From contig NZ_LSEF01000089.1 of NCBI RefSeq assembly GCF_001641695.1, positions 76,395 to 140,394 on the forward strand: DNA of 64,000 nt, read 5' to 3'. The position numbers and the translations under genes are program-made. Shown here piece after piece: positions 33,312-40,955 of this stretch. This DNA comes from Bradyrhizobium neotropicale (GTDB taxonomy: Bacteria; Pseudomonadota; Alphaproteobacteria; Rhizobiales; Xanthobacteraceae). The first letter of the stretch is position 1. Each line of letters opens with the position of its first letter. The notes beneath the pieces are model-generated. The model searched no databases and was not told where the DNA came from. It was given only the letters and a program-made list of their open reading frames with translations.

Positions 33312-33626
33312 TTACTGCCTTGCCGCCTTCGGCGCGATGCTTGTGCAGCCGACGGTCGGGCAGTTCAGGGCGAAGCCACGTGCATCGAGCCTGCAAGCTA
33401 ACACCGACTCGCCCCGATACGGGATGCCGTAACACGCGGGGTCGGCCCGGCACGCGACGACATTGCGATGGTGCCCGCAGGGATCGCCTGGCGGCGCCGC
33501 GCACCAGTCGTTGGGAGCCGTGCCGCAAATCTGCGGTGGCGTCTGCGCAAGCGCCAGCACGGCCACCAGCATGAGCGCCACCAGCACCAGAGGGGACCTG
33601 GACAGGAAAATTGCCTTTGGATTCAT
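33312..33626 (-). CDS. Secreted cysteine-rich small protein
   Basis: A 104-residue protein with a signal peptide (residues 1-29, LVLVALMLVAVLALAQ) and a mature part with eight cysteines (ICGTA, WCAAP, PCGHH, ACRAD, ACYGI, ACRLD, NCPTV, GCTSI), probably disulfide-bonded in the periplasm or outside the cell. The start is ATG 33626. No family is recognised. It is transcribed in the same direction as the AraC genes, directly after the first of them. Confidence 0.6.
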   Translation of the reverse strand: MNPKAIFLSRSPLVLVALMLVAVLALAQTPPQICGTAPNDWCAAPPGDPCGHHRNVVACRADPACYGIPYRGESVLACRLDARGFALNCPTVGCTSIAPKAARQ

Positions 33627-33653
33627 CGCACCCACCCGAACGCCGTCAGAGGA

Positions 33654-34619
33654 TCACCTTTGCTGCCGCGCGATCTCGCGCGCATCCGACGGCGTCATGC
33701 TGTAGCGCTGGCGGAAGGCGCGGTTGAAATAGGAGAGATCGCCGAAGCCGCTCTCAAAGGCGATGACGTGAATAGGGCGGTGCAGATGCCTGGGATCGGT
33801 CAGCATCTGCCAGGCGCGGGCGAGCCGCGCCTCACGCACGAAATCGGTGAAGGTCGTGCCCTCATCGGCGAAGAGCTGGCGGATGTAGCGCTCCGAGATC
33901 TGCTGGCTGGCCGCGATCTCGCCGACCGAGAGGGAGCTCTGCGTAATCCGTTGCAGGATGTCGTCCTTCAAAGCCTTCAGCCTCGCCGCGCGAAGTCCGT
34001 CGGCGAGATGCGGCTCGAGCCTGGCGCCGAACAACAGGGCCGCAAGATCGTGCATGTGCGTGCTGACGGCGCGGCGAAGCCCGGCCGTTCCGAGCACGCC
34101 ATGATCGTTCAGAGCGCGGGAATAGCCCACCAGCAGGCGAAGCGCCTGGCTATCCCCTGGAATCGGGCGGGCGACCAGATCGTCGAGATTGGGAACGTGG
34201 GGTCGCAGCAGATCCCGGCGCAAGCGATAGCTGATGGTGCGGGACGGCACCGGTATCGCAAAGCTTGCGGGGGACCCGTTCGACGACAACACGGCCTCGC
34301 CCGCGCCGATGGCCGCTACGCGGCCATTCTCGTTCAGTTCGCCCGCACCGTCTGCGAAGACGACGAGGAAGAAATCGTCGTGGTTGATGTGCTCCGCGGT
34401 GCGCCGAGTGAGCATCGGCGATCGCGATCCGCTCGCCATCGTAAAGTCCGGCAGCGAGCGAATCAGGGCATCGAAATGCAGCGGCTGGCCGTCGAGCGGC
34501 TCAATTTCGTAGCGCAGCATCTTGCGCGCCCAGACTTCGCGAAAGGCATCGAGTTGCCCGCTCGCAGCGAAGGGCGCCGAAGAGACACGCAACTGCACCA
34601 ACTCGTCGTCGTCTGCCAT
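33654..34619 (-). CDS. AraC family regulator 1 of a five-gene paralogous array
   Basis: A 321-residue regulator. The N-terminal AraC-binding-like domain spans about residues 10-185 (SSAPFAASGQLDAFREVWAR). The C-terminal AraC helix-turn-helix pair runs from about 215 to 318 (LSVGEIAASQQISERYIRQL and ESGFGDLSYFNRAFRQRYSM). It is closely related to the four that follow. Its upstream region carries the 77-bp element in the same orientation as the gene, unlike the other four. The ligand is unknown. Confidence 0.88.
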   Translation of the reverse strand: MADDDELVQLRVSSAPFAASGQLDAFREVWARKMLRYEIEPLDGQPLHFDALIRSLPDFTMASGSRSPMLTRRTAEHINHDDFFLVVFADGAGELNENGRVAAIGAGEAVLSSNGSPASFAIPVPSRTISYRLRRDLLRPHVPNLDDLVARPIPGDSQALRLLVGYSRALNDHGVLGTAGLRRAVSTHMHDLAALLFGARLEPHLADGLRAARLKALKDDILQRITQSSLSVGEIAASQQISERYIRQLFADEGTTFTDFVREARLARAWQMLTDPRHLHRPIHVIAFESGFGDLSYFNRAFRQRYSMTPSDAREIARQQR

Positions 34620-34676
34620 CCACGGCTCCAAACCTCATCCGTGGCTTCACTGGTATTCCGCGCGACGGTTCCAGCG

Positions 34677-34753
34677 CTTGGGCCAGGCGGCAATTCGGAC
34701 GGACTGGGCGGCACTACGTTTCCCAATTTGAACAGGTGTTGCTGTTGCGCGAC
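34677..34753 (-). promoter_or_regulatory. 77-bp AraC-type element, copy 4
   Basis: On the minus strand, 58 bp upstream of AraC regulator 1. Half-sites (read on the plus strand) CTGGGCGGC at 34704 and CCAGGCGGC at 34683 are 21 bp apart. This is the only copy oriented with its AraC gene. Confidence 0.7.
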
Positions 34754-34849
34754 TGACGACATCGAGCGGAATGGGCCGCTGTCGCGGCAGACCTGGCCGT
34801 CAAGGGGCCACCGCCTGCGCGATCATGCTTGGCGTCGACGTTCGGCGGG

Positions 34850-35821
34850 TCAGTCGCGGTCCGCCGCGAGCTCGCGCGCGTCCGACGGCGTCATGCCGTA
34901 GCGCTGCCGGAAGGCGCGGTTGAAGTAGGAGAGGTCGCCGAAGCCGCTCTCATAGGCGATTGCATGGATGGGGCGGCGAAGCTGAGAGGCATCGGTCAGC
35001 ATCTGCCAGGCGCGGGCGAGCCGCGCCTCGCGCACGAAATCGGTGAACGTCGTACCGTCATCGGCAAAGAGCCGGCGGATGTAGCGCTCCGAAATCTGCT
35101 GGCTGCGGGCGATCTCATCGACCGAGAGCGAGCTCTGCGCAATCCTCTGAAGGATGTCGTCCTTCAACGCCTTCAGCCGGGCAGCGCGAAGTCCACCGGT
35201 AAGGTGCGGCTCGGCCTTGCCACCGAGCAGCAGGACCGCGAGGTCGTGCATATGGGCAGTAACGGCGCGGCGAAGATCTGCCGTTGCCAGCGCGCTCTGG
35301 TCGTTCAAGACACTGGAATAGCCTGTCAGGAGGCGGAGGACCTGGCTGCCCCCGGCGATTGGGCGGATCACCAGATCGTCGAGATTGCGAATGTGGGGTC
35401 GAAGCAGATCCCGGCGAAAGCGGTAGCTGATGGTGTGGGATGACGTCGGCACCACAAAGCTTGTGGGCGTCCCGCTCGCCGACAGCAGCGTGGCCTCACC
35501 ATCGCCGAGCGACGCCACGCGACCGTGCTGGCCCAGTTCGGCCGCACCGCGCGTGACCACAAGAAGGAAAAGATCGTCGTTGTCGATGAGCTCCCTGGTG
35601 CGCCGAAGGCGCATCGGCGATCGCGATCCACTCGCTATCGCAAAGTCCGGCAGGGAGCGAAGCACGAAATCGAACTGCAACGGATGTTCATCGAGGGGCT
35701 CGATGTCGAAGCGCAGTATCCTGCGGCCATACGCTTCCCGGAAGGCATCAAGCTCTCCGCTCCTCGCATAGGGCGCCGAAGAGACCCGAAACTGTATCAG
35801 CTCGTTGTCGTCGACGGCCAT
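34850..35821 (-). CDS. AraC family regulator 2 of the array
   Basis: A 323-residue paralogue with the same two-domain plan: FRVSSAPYARSGELDAFREA at the N-terminus and LSVDEIARSQQISERYIRRL plus ESGFGDLSYFNRAFRQRYGM at the C-terminus. Like regulators 3 and 4 it carries ARSQQ in the first recognition helix, versus AASQQ in 1 and 5, which may mean slightly different DNA preferences. The start is ATG 35821. Confidence 0.88.
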   Translation of the reverse strand: MAVDDNELIQFRVSSAPYARSGELDAFREAYGRRILRFDIEPLDEHPLQFDFVLRSLPDFAIASGSRSPMRLRRTRELIDNDDLFLLVVTRGAAELGQHGRVASLGDGEATLLSASGTPTSFVVPTSSHTISYRFRRDLLRPHIRNLDDLVIRPIAGGSQVLRLLTGYSSVLNDQSALATADLRRAVTAHMHDLAVLLLGGKAEPHLTGGLRAARLKALKDDILQRIAQSSLSVDEIARSQQISERYIRRLFADDGTTFTDFVREARLARAWQMLTDASQLRRPIHAIAYESGFGDLSYFNRAFRQRYGMTPSDARELAADRD

Positions 35822-35849
35822 CCACGGCTCCGAATCTCGCGAACTATTG

Positions 35850-35925
35850 TTCGCACAACAGCAAAAGCCGTTCGACTTACAAAACGCAATACCGCCCAGT
35901 CCGTGCGCGGCGCCGCCTGGTCCGT
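35850..35925 (+). promoter_or_regulatory. 77-bp AraC-type element, copy 5 (degenerate 3' end)
   Basis: Between AraC genes 3 and 2, opposite to their direction. Half-sites ACCGCCCAG (35891) and GCCGCCTGG (35912) are 21 bp apart. The final GGCCCAAG has become GGTCCGTG, and the downstream promoter-like part is missing. Confidence 0.62.
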
Positions 35926-35942
35926 GATGGGAACGAACCGCG

Positions 35943-36911
35943 TCAGCTCTGCTGCCTCGCGAGCTCGCGCGCGTCCGACGGCGTCATGCGATAGCGCTGG
36001 CGGAAGACGCGGTTGAAATAGGAGAGATCGCCGAAGCCGCTCTCAAAGGCGATGACGTGAATAGGGCGGTGCGGATGCCTGGGATCGGTCAGCATCTGCC
36101 AGGCGCGGGCGAGCCGCGCCTCGCGCACGAAATCGGTGAAGGTCGTGCCGTCATCGGCAAAGAGCCGGCGGATGTAGCGCTCCGAAATCTGCTGACTGCG
36201 GGCAATCTCGTCGACCGAGAGAGAGCATTGCGCAATCCTTTGCAGGATGTCGTCCTTCAAGGCCTTCAGCCGGGCCGCGCGAAAACCACCGACGAGGTGC
36301 GCCTCGGCCTTGCCCCCCAGCAGCAGGGCTGCGAGCTCGTGGACATGGGTGCTGACGGCGCGGCGGAGCTCCACTGTAGCAAGCGCGCTCTGGTCGTTCA
36401 GAACACCGGAATAGCCGACCAGAAGACGGAGCGCCTGGCTGTCCCTCGCAATCGGCCGGGCGACCCGATCGTCGAGGTTGGGAATGTGGGCCCGCAGAAG
36501 ATCGCGGCTGAAGCGGTAGGTCATCGTGCGGCTGGGCACCGGGATCGCAAAATTTATAGGTGCCCCGTTGGCCGTCAGCACCGCCTCGCCATCACCAATG
36601 GTCGCCGCGCGGCCATGCTGGTTCAGCTCGCCGGCACCGCGCGCGATGGTGATCAGGAGAAGATCGTCGTTGTCGATGAGCTCTGCAGAGCGCCAGACGC
36701 GCATCGGCGATCTCGGTCCGCTCGCCATCGCGAAGTTCGGCAACGAGCGAAGCATGGCATCGAGCTGCAGCGGGTGGCTGCCCAGGGGCTCGATTTCCAT
36801 GCGGAACATCTTGCGGCCATAGGCCTCAAGAAAGGCATCAAGCTGCCCGCTCTGCGCATAGGGCGCCGAAGAGACGCGAATCTGGATCAACTCGTTGTCG
36901 TTGACTGCCAT
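35943..36911 (-). CDS. AraC family regulator 3 of the array
   Basis: A 322-residue paralogue. The start is ATG 36911, where the shared MAV/TxDNELIQ N-terminus begins; the open frame extends 8 codons upstream. Its N-terminal domain contains SSAPYAQSGQLDAFLEAYGR; the C-terminal helix-turn-helix is LSVDEIARSQQISERYIRRL with ESGFGDLSYFNRVFRQRYRM. It ends 121 bp before the start of regulator 2, leaving room for a separate promoter. Confidence 0.88.
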   Translation of the reverse strand: MAVNDNELIQIRVSSAPYAQSGQLDAFLEAYGRKMFRMEIEPLGSHPLQLDAMLRSLPNFAMASGPRSPMRVWRSAELIDNDDLLLITIARGAGELNQHGRAATIGDGEAVLTANGAPINFAIPVPSRTMTYRFSRDLLRAHIPNLDDRVARPIARDSQALRLLVGYSGVLNDQSALATVELRRAVSTHVHELAALLLGGKAEAHLVGGFRAARLKALKDDILQRIAQCSLSVDEIARSQQISERYIRRLFADDGTTFTDFVREARLARAWQMLTDPRHPHRPIHVIAFESGFGDLSYFNRVFRQRYRMTPSDARELARQQS

Positions 36912-36939
36912 CCGCGGCTCCGAATCTCGTGACAATTTT

Positions 36940-37015
36940 GTCGCACAACAGCAAAAGCCGTTCCGACTGCCAGACGCAATACCGCCCAGTCCATGGCGCA
37001 GCGTCGCCTGGTCCG
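36940..37015 (+). promoter_or_regulatory. 77-bp AraC-type element, copy 6 (degenerate)
   Basis: Just upstream of AraC regulator 3 in plus orientation. Half-sites ACCGCCCAG (36981) and GTCGCCTGG (37003) have 22-bp spacing, one more than the usual 21. Confidence 0.6.
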
Positions 37016-37032
37016 TGATGGGAACGAACGCA

Positions 37033-37998
37033 TCAGTTTTGACGCCGCGCTACCGCCCGCGCGTCCGAGGGCGTCATGTCGAAGCGCCGGCGGAAGGCGC
37101 GATTGAAGTAGGAGAGATCGGCAAAGCCGCTCTCATAGGCGATCGCATGAATCGGCCGGTAATGCTGAGAGGCATCGGTCAACATCCGCCAGGCGCGGGC
37201 AAGCCGCGCCTCGCGCACGAAATCGGTGAACGTCGTCCCGTCATCGGCGAGGAGCCGGCGGATGTAGCGTTCCGAGATCTGCTGGCTGCGGGCGATCTCA
37301 TCGACCGAGAGAGTGCCCTGCCCAATCCTCTGAAGGATGTCGTCCTTCAACGCCTTCAGACGAGCCGCACGAAGTCCACTGGTAAGGTGCGGCTCGGCCT
37401 TGCCACCGAGCAGCAGGACTGCGAGGTCGTGCATGTGGGCGGTGATGGCGCGGCGAAGATCGGCCGTTGCCAGCGCGTTCTGGTCGTTCAAGACACCGGA
37501 ATAGCCTGTCAGGAGGCGAAGGACTTGGTTGCCGCCTGCGATTGGGCGGATCACCAGATCGTCGAGATTGCGAATGTGGGGTCGAAGCAGATCGCGGGAA
37601 AAACGGTAGGTGATGGTTTGGGATGACGTCGGTATCACAAAGCTTGCGGGCGCCCCGTTCATCAGCGCGGCCCCACCATCGCCGAGCGCCGCCACGCGAC
37701 CATGCTGGCCCAGTTCGCCCGCACCGCGCGCGACCGCAACGAGTAAAATATCGTCGTTGTCGACAAGCTCCCGGGTGCGCCAAATGCGCATCGGCGATCG
37801 CGATCCACTCGCCATCGCAAAGTTCGGCAGCGAGCGAAGCACGAAATCGAACTGCAACGGATGTTCATCGAGGGGCTCGATGTCGAAGCGCAGTATCCTG
37901 CGGCCATACGCTTCCCGGAACGCATCAAGCTCTCCGCTCTTCGCATACGGCACCGAAGAGACGCGAAACTGAATCAACTCGTTATCGTCGACCGTCAT
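37033..37998 (-). CDS. AraC family regulator 4 of the array
   Basis: A 321-residue paralogue, ATG 37998. It is most similar to regulator 2 through most of its length (FRVSSVPYAKSGELDAFREA, and shared central segments) but resembles regulator 5 at the C-terminal helix (ESGFADLSYFNRAFRRRFDM). This mixture suggests gene conversion within the array. Confidence 0.88.
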   Translation of the reverse strand: MTVDDNELIQFRVSSVPYAKSGELDAFREAYGRRILRFDIEPLDEHPLQFDFVLRSLPNFAMASGSRSPMRIWRTRELVDNDDILLVAVARGAGELGQHGRVAALGDGGAALMNGAPASFVIPTSSQTITYRFSRDLLRPHIRNLDDLVIRPIAGGNQVLRLLTGYSGVLNDQNALATADLRRAITAHMHDLAVLLLGGKAEPHLTSGLRAARLKALKDDILQRIGQGTLSVDEIARSQQISERYIRRLLADDGTTFTDFVREARLARAWRMLTDASQHYRPIHAIAYESGFADLSYFNRAFRRRFDMTPSDARAVARRQN

Positions 37999-38024
37999 CC
38001 ACGGCTCCGAATCTCGCGAACTAT

Positions 38025-38101
38025 TGGTCGCGCGACAGCAAAAGCCGTTCGACTTGCCAAACGCAATACCGCCCAGTCCGTGGCGCAGTGCCGCCTGGTC
38101 C
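38025..38101 (+). promoter_or_regulatory. 77-bp AraC-type element, copy 7 (degenerate)
   Basis: Just upstream of AraC regulator 4 in plus orientation. Half-sites ACCGCCCAG (38068) and GCCGCCTGG (38090), 22-bp spacing; the terminal GGCCCAAG is again GGTCCGTG. Confidence 0.6.
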
Positions 38102-38119
38102 GTGATGGGAACGAACGCA

Positions 38120-39088
38120 TCAGTTTTGACGTCGCGCTACCGCCCGCGCGTCCGACGGCGTCATGTCGAAGCGCCGGCGGAAGACGCGGTTGAAGTAGGA
38201 GAGATCGGCAAAGCCGCTCTCATAGGCGATCGCATGAATCGGCCGGTGAAGCTGAGCGGCATCGGTCAGCATCCGCCAGGCGCGGGCAAGCCGCGCCTCG
38301 CGCACGAAATCGGTGAACGTCGTCTCTTCGCCGGCAAAGAGCTGGCGGATGTAGCGCTCCGAAATCTGCTGGCTGGCCGCGATCTCATCGACCGAGAGCG
38401 AGCTCTGCGCAATCCTTTGCAGGATGTCGTCCTTGAGCGCTTTCAGCCGGGCCGCGCGAAGGCCATCGGACGACTGCGCTTCGAGCTTGCCGTCCAGCAG
38501 CAGGACGGCCAGTTCGTGCATGTGCGTGCTGACGGCACGACGAAGCTCCGCTGTCGTGAGCGCGCTCTGATCGCTGAGAACGCCGGAATAGCCAACGATG
38601 AGACGCAGCGCCTGTCTATCCCTTGCGATCGGCCGGGCCACCAGATCGTCGAGATTGGGGATGCGCGGCCGTAAGAGATCCCGGCTGAAGCGGTAGGTGA
38701 TGGTACGGCTTGGTGTCGGCATCGCAAAGGTCGCGGGCGTGCCGTTGGCCGACAGCACGGCGTCGCCCTCGCCGAGGGCCACCACGCGGCCATGCTGGCG
38801 CAGCTCGCCGGCGCCGCCCGTCATCACGATCAGGAGGATATCGTCATGGTCGATGAGCTCCGCGGTACGATGAACACGCATCGGTGATCTCGGTCCGCTC
38901 GCCATCGCGAAGTTCGGCAGCGAGCGAAGCATGGCATCGATCCGGAGCGGATGACCGCCAAGGGGCTCGATCTCCATCCGCAGCATCTTGCGGCCCCAGA
39001 CCTCCAGGAAGGCGTCGAGCTGCCCGCTCTCGGCAAACGGCGCCGAAGAGAGGCGAAACTGCATCAGTTCGTCGTTGTCGTGCGCCAT
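38120..39088 (-). CDS. AraC family regulator 5 of the array
   Basis: A 322-residue paralogue at the right end of the array, divergent from the YadA-like adhesin gene. N-terminus FRLSSAPFAESGQLDAFLEV; C-terminus LSVDEIAASQQISERYIRQL and ESGFADLSYFNRVFRRRFDM. I took ATG 39088; the frame continues about 106 codons upstream through the promoter element with non-coding composition. Its position makes it the best candidate for direct control of the adhesin. Confidence 0.88.
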   Translation of the reverse strand: MAHDNDELMQFRLSSAPFAESGQLDAFLEVWGRKMLRMEIEPLGGHPLRIDAMLRSLPNFAMASGPRSPMRVHRTAELIDHDDILLIVMTGGAGELRQHGRVVALGEGDAVLSANGTPATFAMPTPSRTITYRFSRDLLRPRIPNLDDLVARPIARDRQALRLIVGYSGVLSDQSALTTAELRRAVSTHMHELAVLLLDGKLEAQSSDGLRAARLKALKDDILQRIAQSSLSVDEIAASQQISERYIRQLFAGEETTFTDFVREARLARAWRMLTDAAQLHRPIHAIAYESGFADLSYFNRVFRRRFDMTPSDARAVARRQN

Positions 39089-39119
39089 CGCGTGTCCGAA
39101 CCTCAAAGGTGGCCAATTT

Positions 39120-39196
39120 GTCGCACATCCGCAACAGCCGTTCAAATTTTGAAACGCTGTGCCGCCCAGTCCGCGCGCTGTGCCGCCTGGCCCAAG
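39120..39196 (+). promoter_or_regulatory. 77-bp AraC-type element, copy 8
   Basis: In the divergent region between AraC regulator 5 and the YadA-like gene, pointing to the adhesin. Half-sites GCCGCCCAG (39161) and GCCGCCTGG (39182) are 21 bp apart. It has the intact GCAACAGCCGTTCAAATT and GGCCCAAG, and GTAGATATTGATGG follows at the distance of a -10 region. Confidence 0.72.
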
Positions 39197-39322
39197 CGCG
39201 GAAAACCCGACCCGGTAGATATTGATGGCATCGGCGAACCGGCTCCGCACTTGGGGCGGAGCTGCCGATGAACAGGTCTTTTGGCCCATGTCGCACTTTC
39301 CGCGTGGGCCTCGCGGGAGCAG

Positions 39323-40375
39323 ATGATGAATTTGGCGGCAGGCGCAATCTCGGCAGGCTTTGGCGGATCTGGGCGAGGACGAGGCGGCGGTAACGCACGC
39401 CTGCACACGCGGGCCAGATTGCTCGCCGTCGTATGCGCCTTGTTGGCCGCGCCAATGCTCATCCCGTCGGCGGCGTATGCCGTCGAATGCGTTAACGGCG
39501 GTGCCGGCGGAGCTTCGGCGGGGTCTGATTTTGGCATTGCGAATAGTACAGCCTGCGGTAACGTCGCTAGCGCGAACGGCCAGGCCAGCACTGCGTTCGG
39601 TTATCTCGCAGGCGCCGGCGGAGACTCGAGCGTCGCTATCGGCGCGCAGAGCTCCTCGCAGGGCACGGGCGGCGTCGCAATCGGCCCATCCAGTACCGCT
39701 AGTGGCTACTCCAGCACCGCGACCGGCCCAGGTAGCACGGCGAGAGGCAGCTATTCGAGCGCGTTCGGTTTTGGCTCGACCGCAACCGGCAACGAATCCA
39801 CTGCGCTCGGTGTCAATGCGCAGGCGTCCGGTGCCAACTCCATTGCCATTGGCGGCAATCAGGCAACAGCTCCCGGCAACGCCGCCTTCGCCAGCGGCAC
39901 CAACGCCATTGCCATCGGCAATGGCGCGCAGGCACCCGCGGCTAACTCGGTCGCGATCGGGTCGGGCTCGGTCGCATCCGCGCCGAACACGGTGTCGTTC
40001 GGCTCGTCCGGTAACGAGCGGCGGCTGACCAATGTTGCCGCGGGCATCGCGCCGACCGATGCGGTGAACGTCTCCCAGCTCAACAGCTTCGCGAGCGGGT
40101 GGACGGCCGGATTGCAGAACCAGATCAACACCAACCAGACCGAGGCGCGCGCCGGCATCGCGCTGGCGCTCGCCTCGAGCGCCCTTCAGTACGATCCCCG
40201 CCCCGGCAAACTCTCGGTCGCCGCCGCGGTCGGCAATTTCCGGGGCCAGAGCGCGCTGGCCTCCGGCCTCGGCTACGCCATCAGCAGCCAGTGGCGCGTG
40301 AACGCCTCGTTCACCGCCACGCCGCAGGTCAACCAGTATGGCGCCGCGATCGGCAGCTCCTGGACGCTGAATTGA
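39323..40375 (+). CDS. YadA-like trimeric autotransporter adhesin
   Basis: A 350-residue type Vc autotransporter. It has an extended signal peptide to about residue 55 (LLAVVCALLAAPMLIPSAAY), then a head of many degenerate repeats of the type SxAIGxxxxAxGxxS (for example GDSSVAIGAQSSSQGTGGVA), the head-stalk neck (ERRLTNVAAGIAPTDAVNVS), a short coiled coil and a four-strand membrane anchor (YDPRPGKLSVAAAVGNFRGQ to the end). The short stalk is unusual. ATG 39323 has GGGAG 5 bp upstream. It probably mediates attachment. Confidence 0.9.
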   Translation: MMNLAAGAISAGFGGSGRGRGGGNARLHTRARLLAVVCALLAAPMLIPSAAYAVECVNGGAGGASAGSDFGIANSTACGNVASANGQASTAFGYLAGAGGDSSVAIGAQSSSQGTGGVAIGPSSTASGYSSTATGPGSTARGSYSSAFGFGSTATGNESTALGVNAQASGANSIAIGGNQATAPGNAAFASGTNAIAIGNGAQAPAANSVAIGSGSVASAPNTVSFGSSGNERRLTNVAAGIAPTDAVNVSQLNSFASGWTAGLQNQINTNQTEARAGIALALASSALQYDPRPGKLSVAAAVGNFRGQSALASGLGYAISSQWRVNASFTATPQVNQYGAAIGSSWTLN

Positions 40376-40377
40376 CG

Positions 40378-40782
40378 ATGAGGTTTCGGCCCGCGCCGTT
40401 CGGGCGACTAGCTTTCATCGTCGCCGCACTGGCGTGCGTTCCGGCATCCGCCCAGCAGGCGCAGCAAGCACCTGTCCCGCAGGTGCAACAGGCGCCGGCC
40501 CAGCCGGCGCCTCAGCCATCCGGCGAATGGGCAAAGCTGCCGCGCATGCAGCTCGAGCGGCAGTTCGCGGGGCCATTGCAGGACACGCTGATCCAGCGCT
40601 GGCGCGATCCGGTCGACGGCACCGCCTGCTACATGTACCTGCCGATCACGGCCGCGCATTCGCCGCCGGCCCAAGGCGGTTTCGTGCAATACGGAGCCAA
40701 TGTCATTGGCTCGATCAGTTGCTTCCGCCCTCCCTCACCTGCGGCGGTCCCGACCAGCAGGACGTCTCCAACTCCGCACTGA
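40378..40782 (+). CDS. Small exported protein linked to the trimeric adhesin
   Basis: A 134-residue protein starting 2 bp after the adhesin stop. It has a signal peptide (residues 1-26, ending ASAQQ), a Gln/Pro-rich linker, and a domain with two cysteines (TACYMYLPIT and GSISCFRPP). Such a partner could help adhesin biogenesis, as SadB or TpgA do for other trimeric autotransporters, but no homology to them can be claimed. Confidence 0.68.
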   Translation: MRFRPAPFGRLAFIVAALACVPASAQQAQQAPVPQVQQAPAQPAPQPSGEWAKLPRMQLERQFAGPLQDTLIQRWRDPVDGTACYMYLPITAAHSPPAQGGFVQYGANVIGSISCFRPPSPAAVPTSRTSPTPH

Positions 40783-40955
40783 CCCGGCACGGCGACCAGC
40801 CTTGAGACACAACTGCGATCGGAAAGGCTCGGCCACCGGAGCCGCCGGGACAATTGCTGTGCAGATTGCCGGCATCGCGCGGCCGTTCTATAAACAGAGA
40901 GCAGGATGGGCAGAATACCGCGGCAGGCACCCAAGGCCTGATCGAAAGGTCGTCG

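Noticed and set aside
36057-36932. A 291-codon plus-strand frame over AraC regulator 3 (and similar ones over the other AraC genes)
   Set aside because: They are antisense shadows of five well-conserved AraC genes and recur only because the genes are paralogous.
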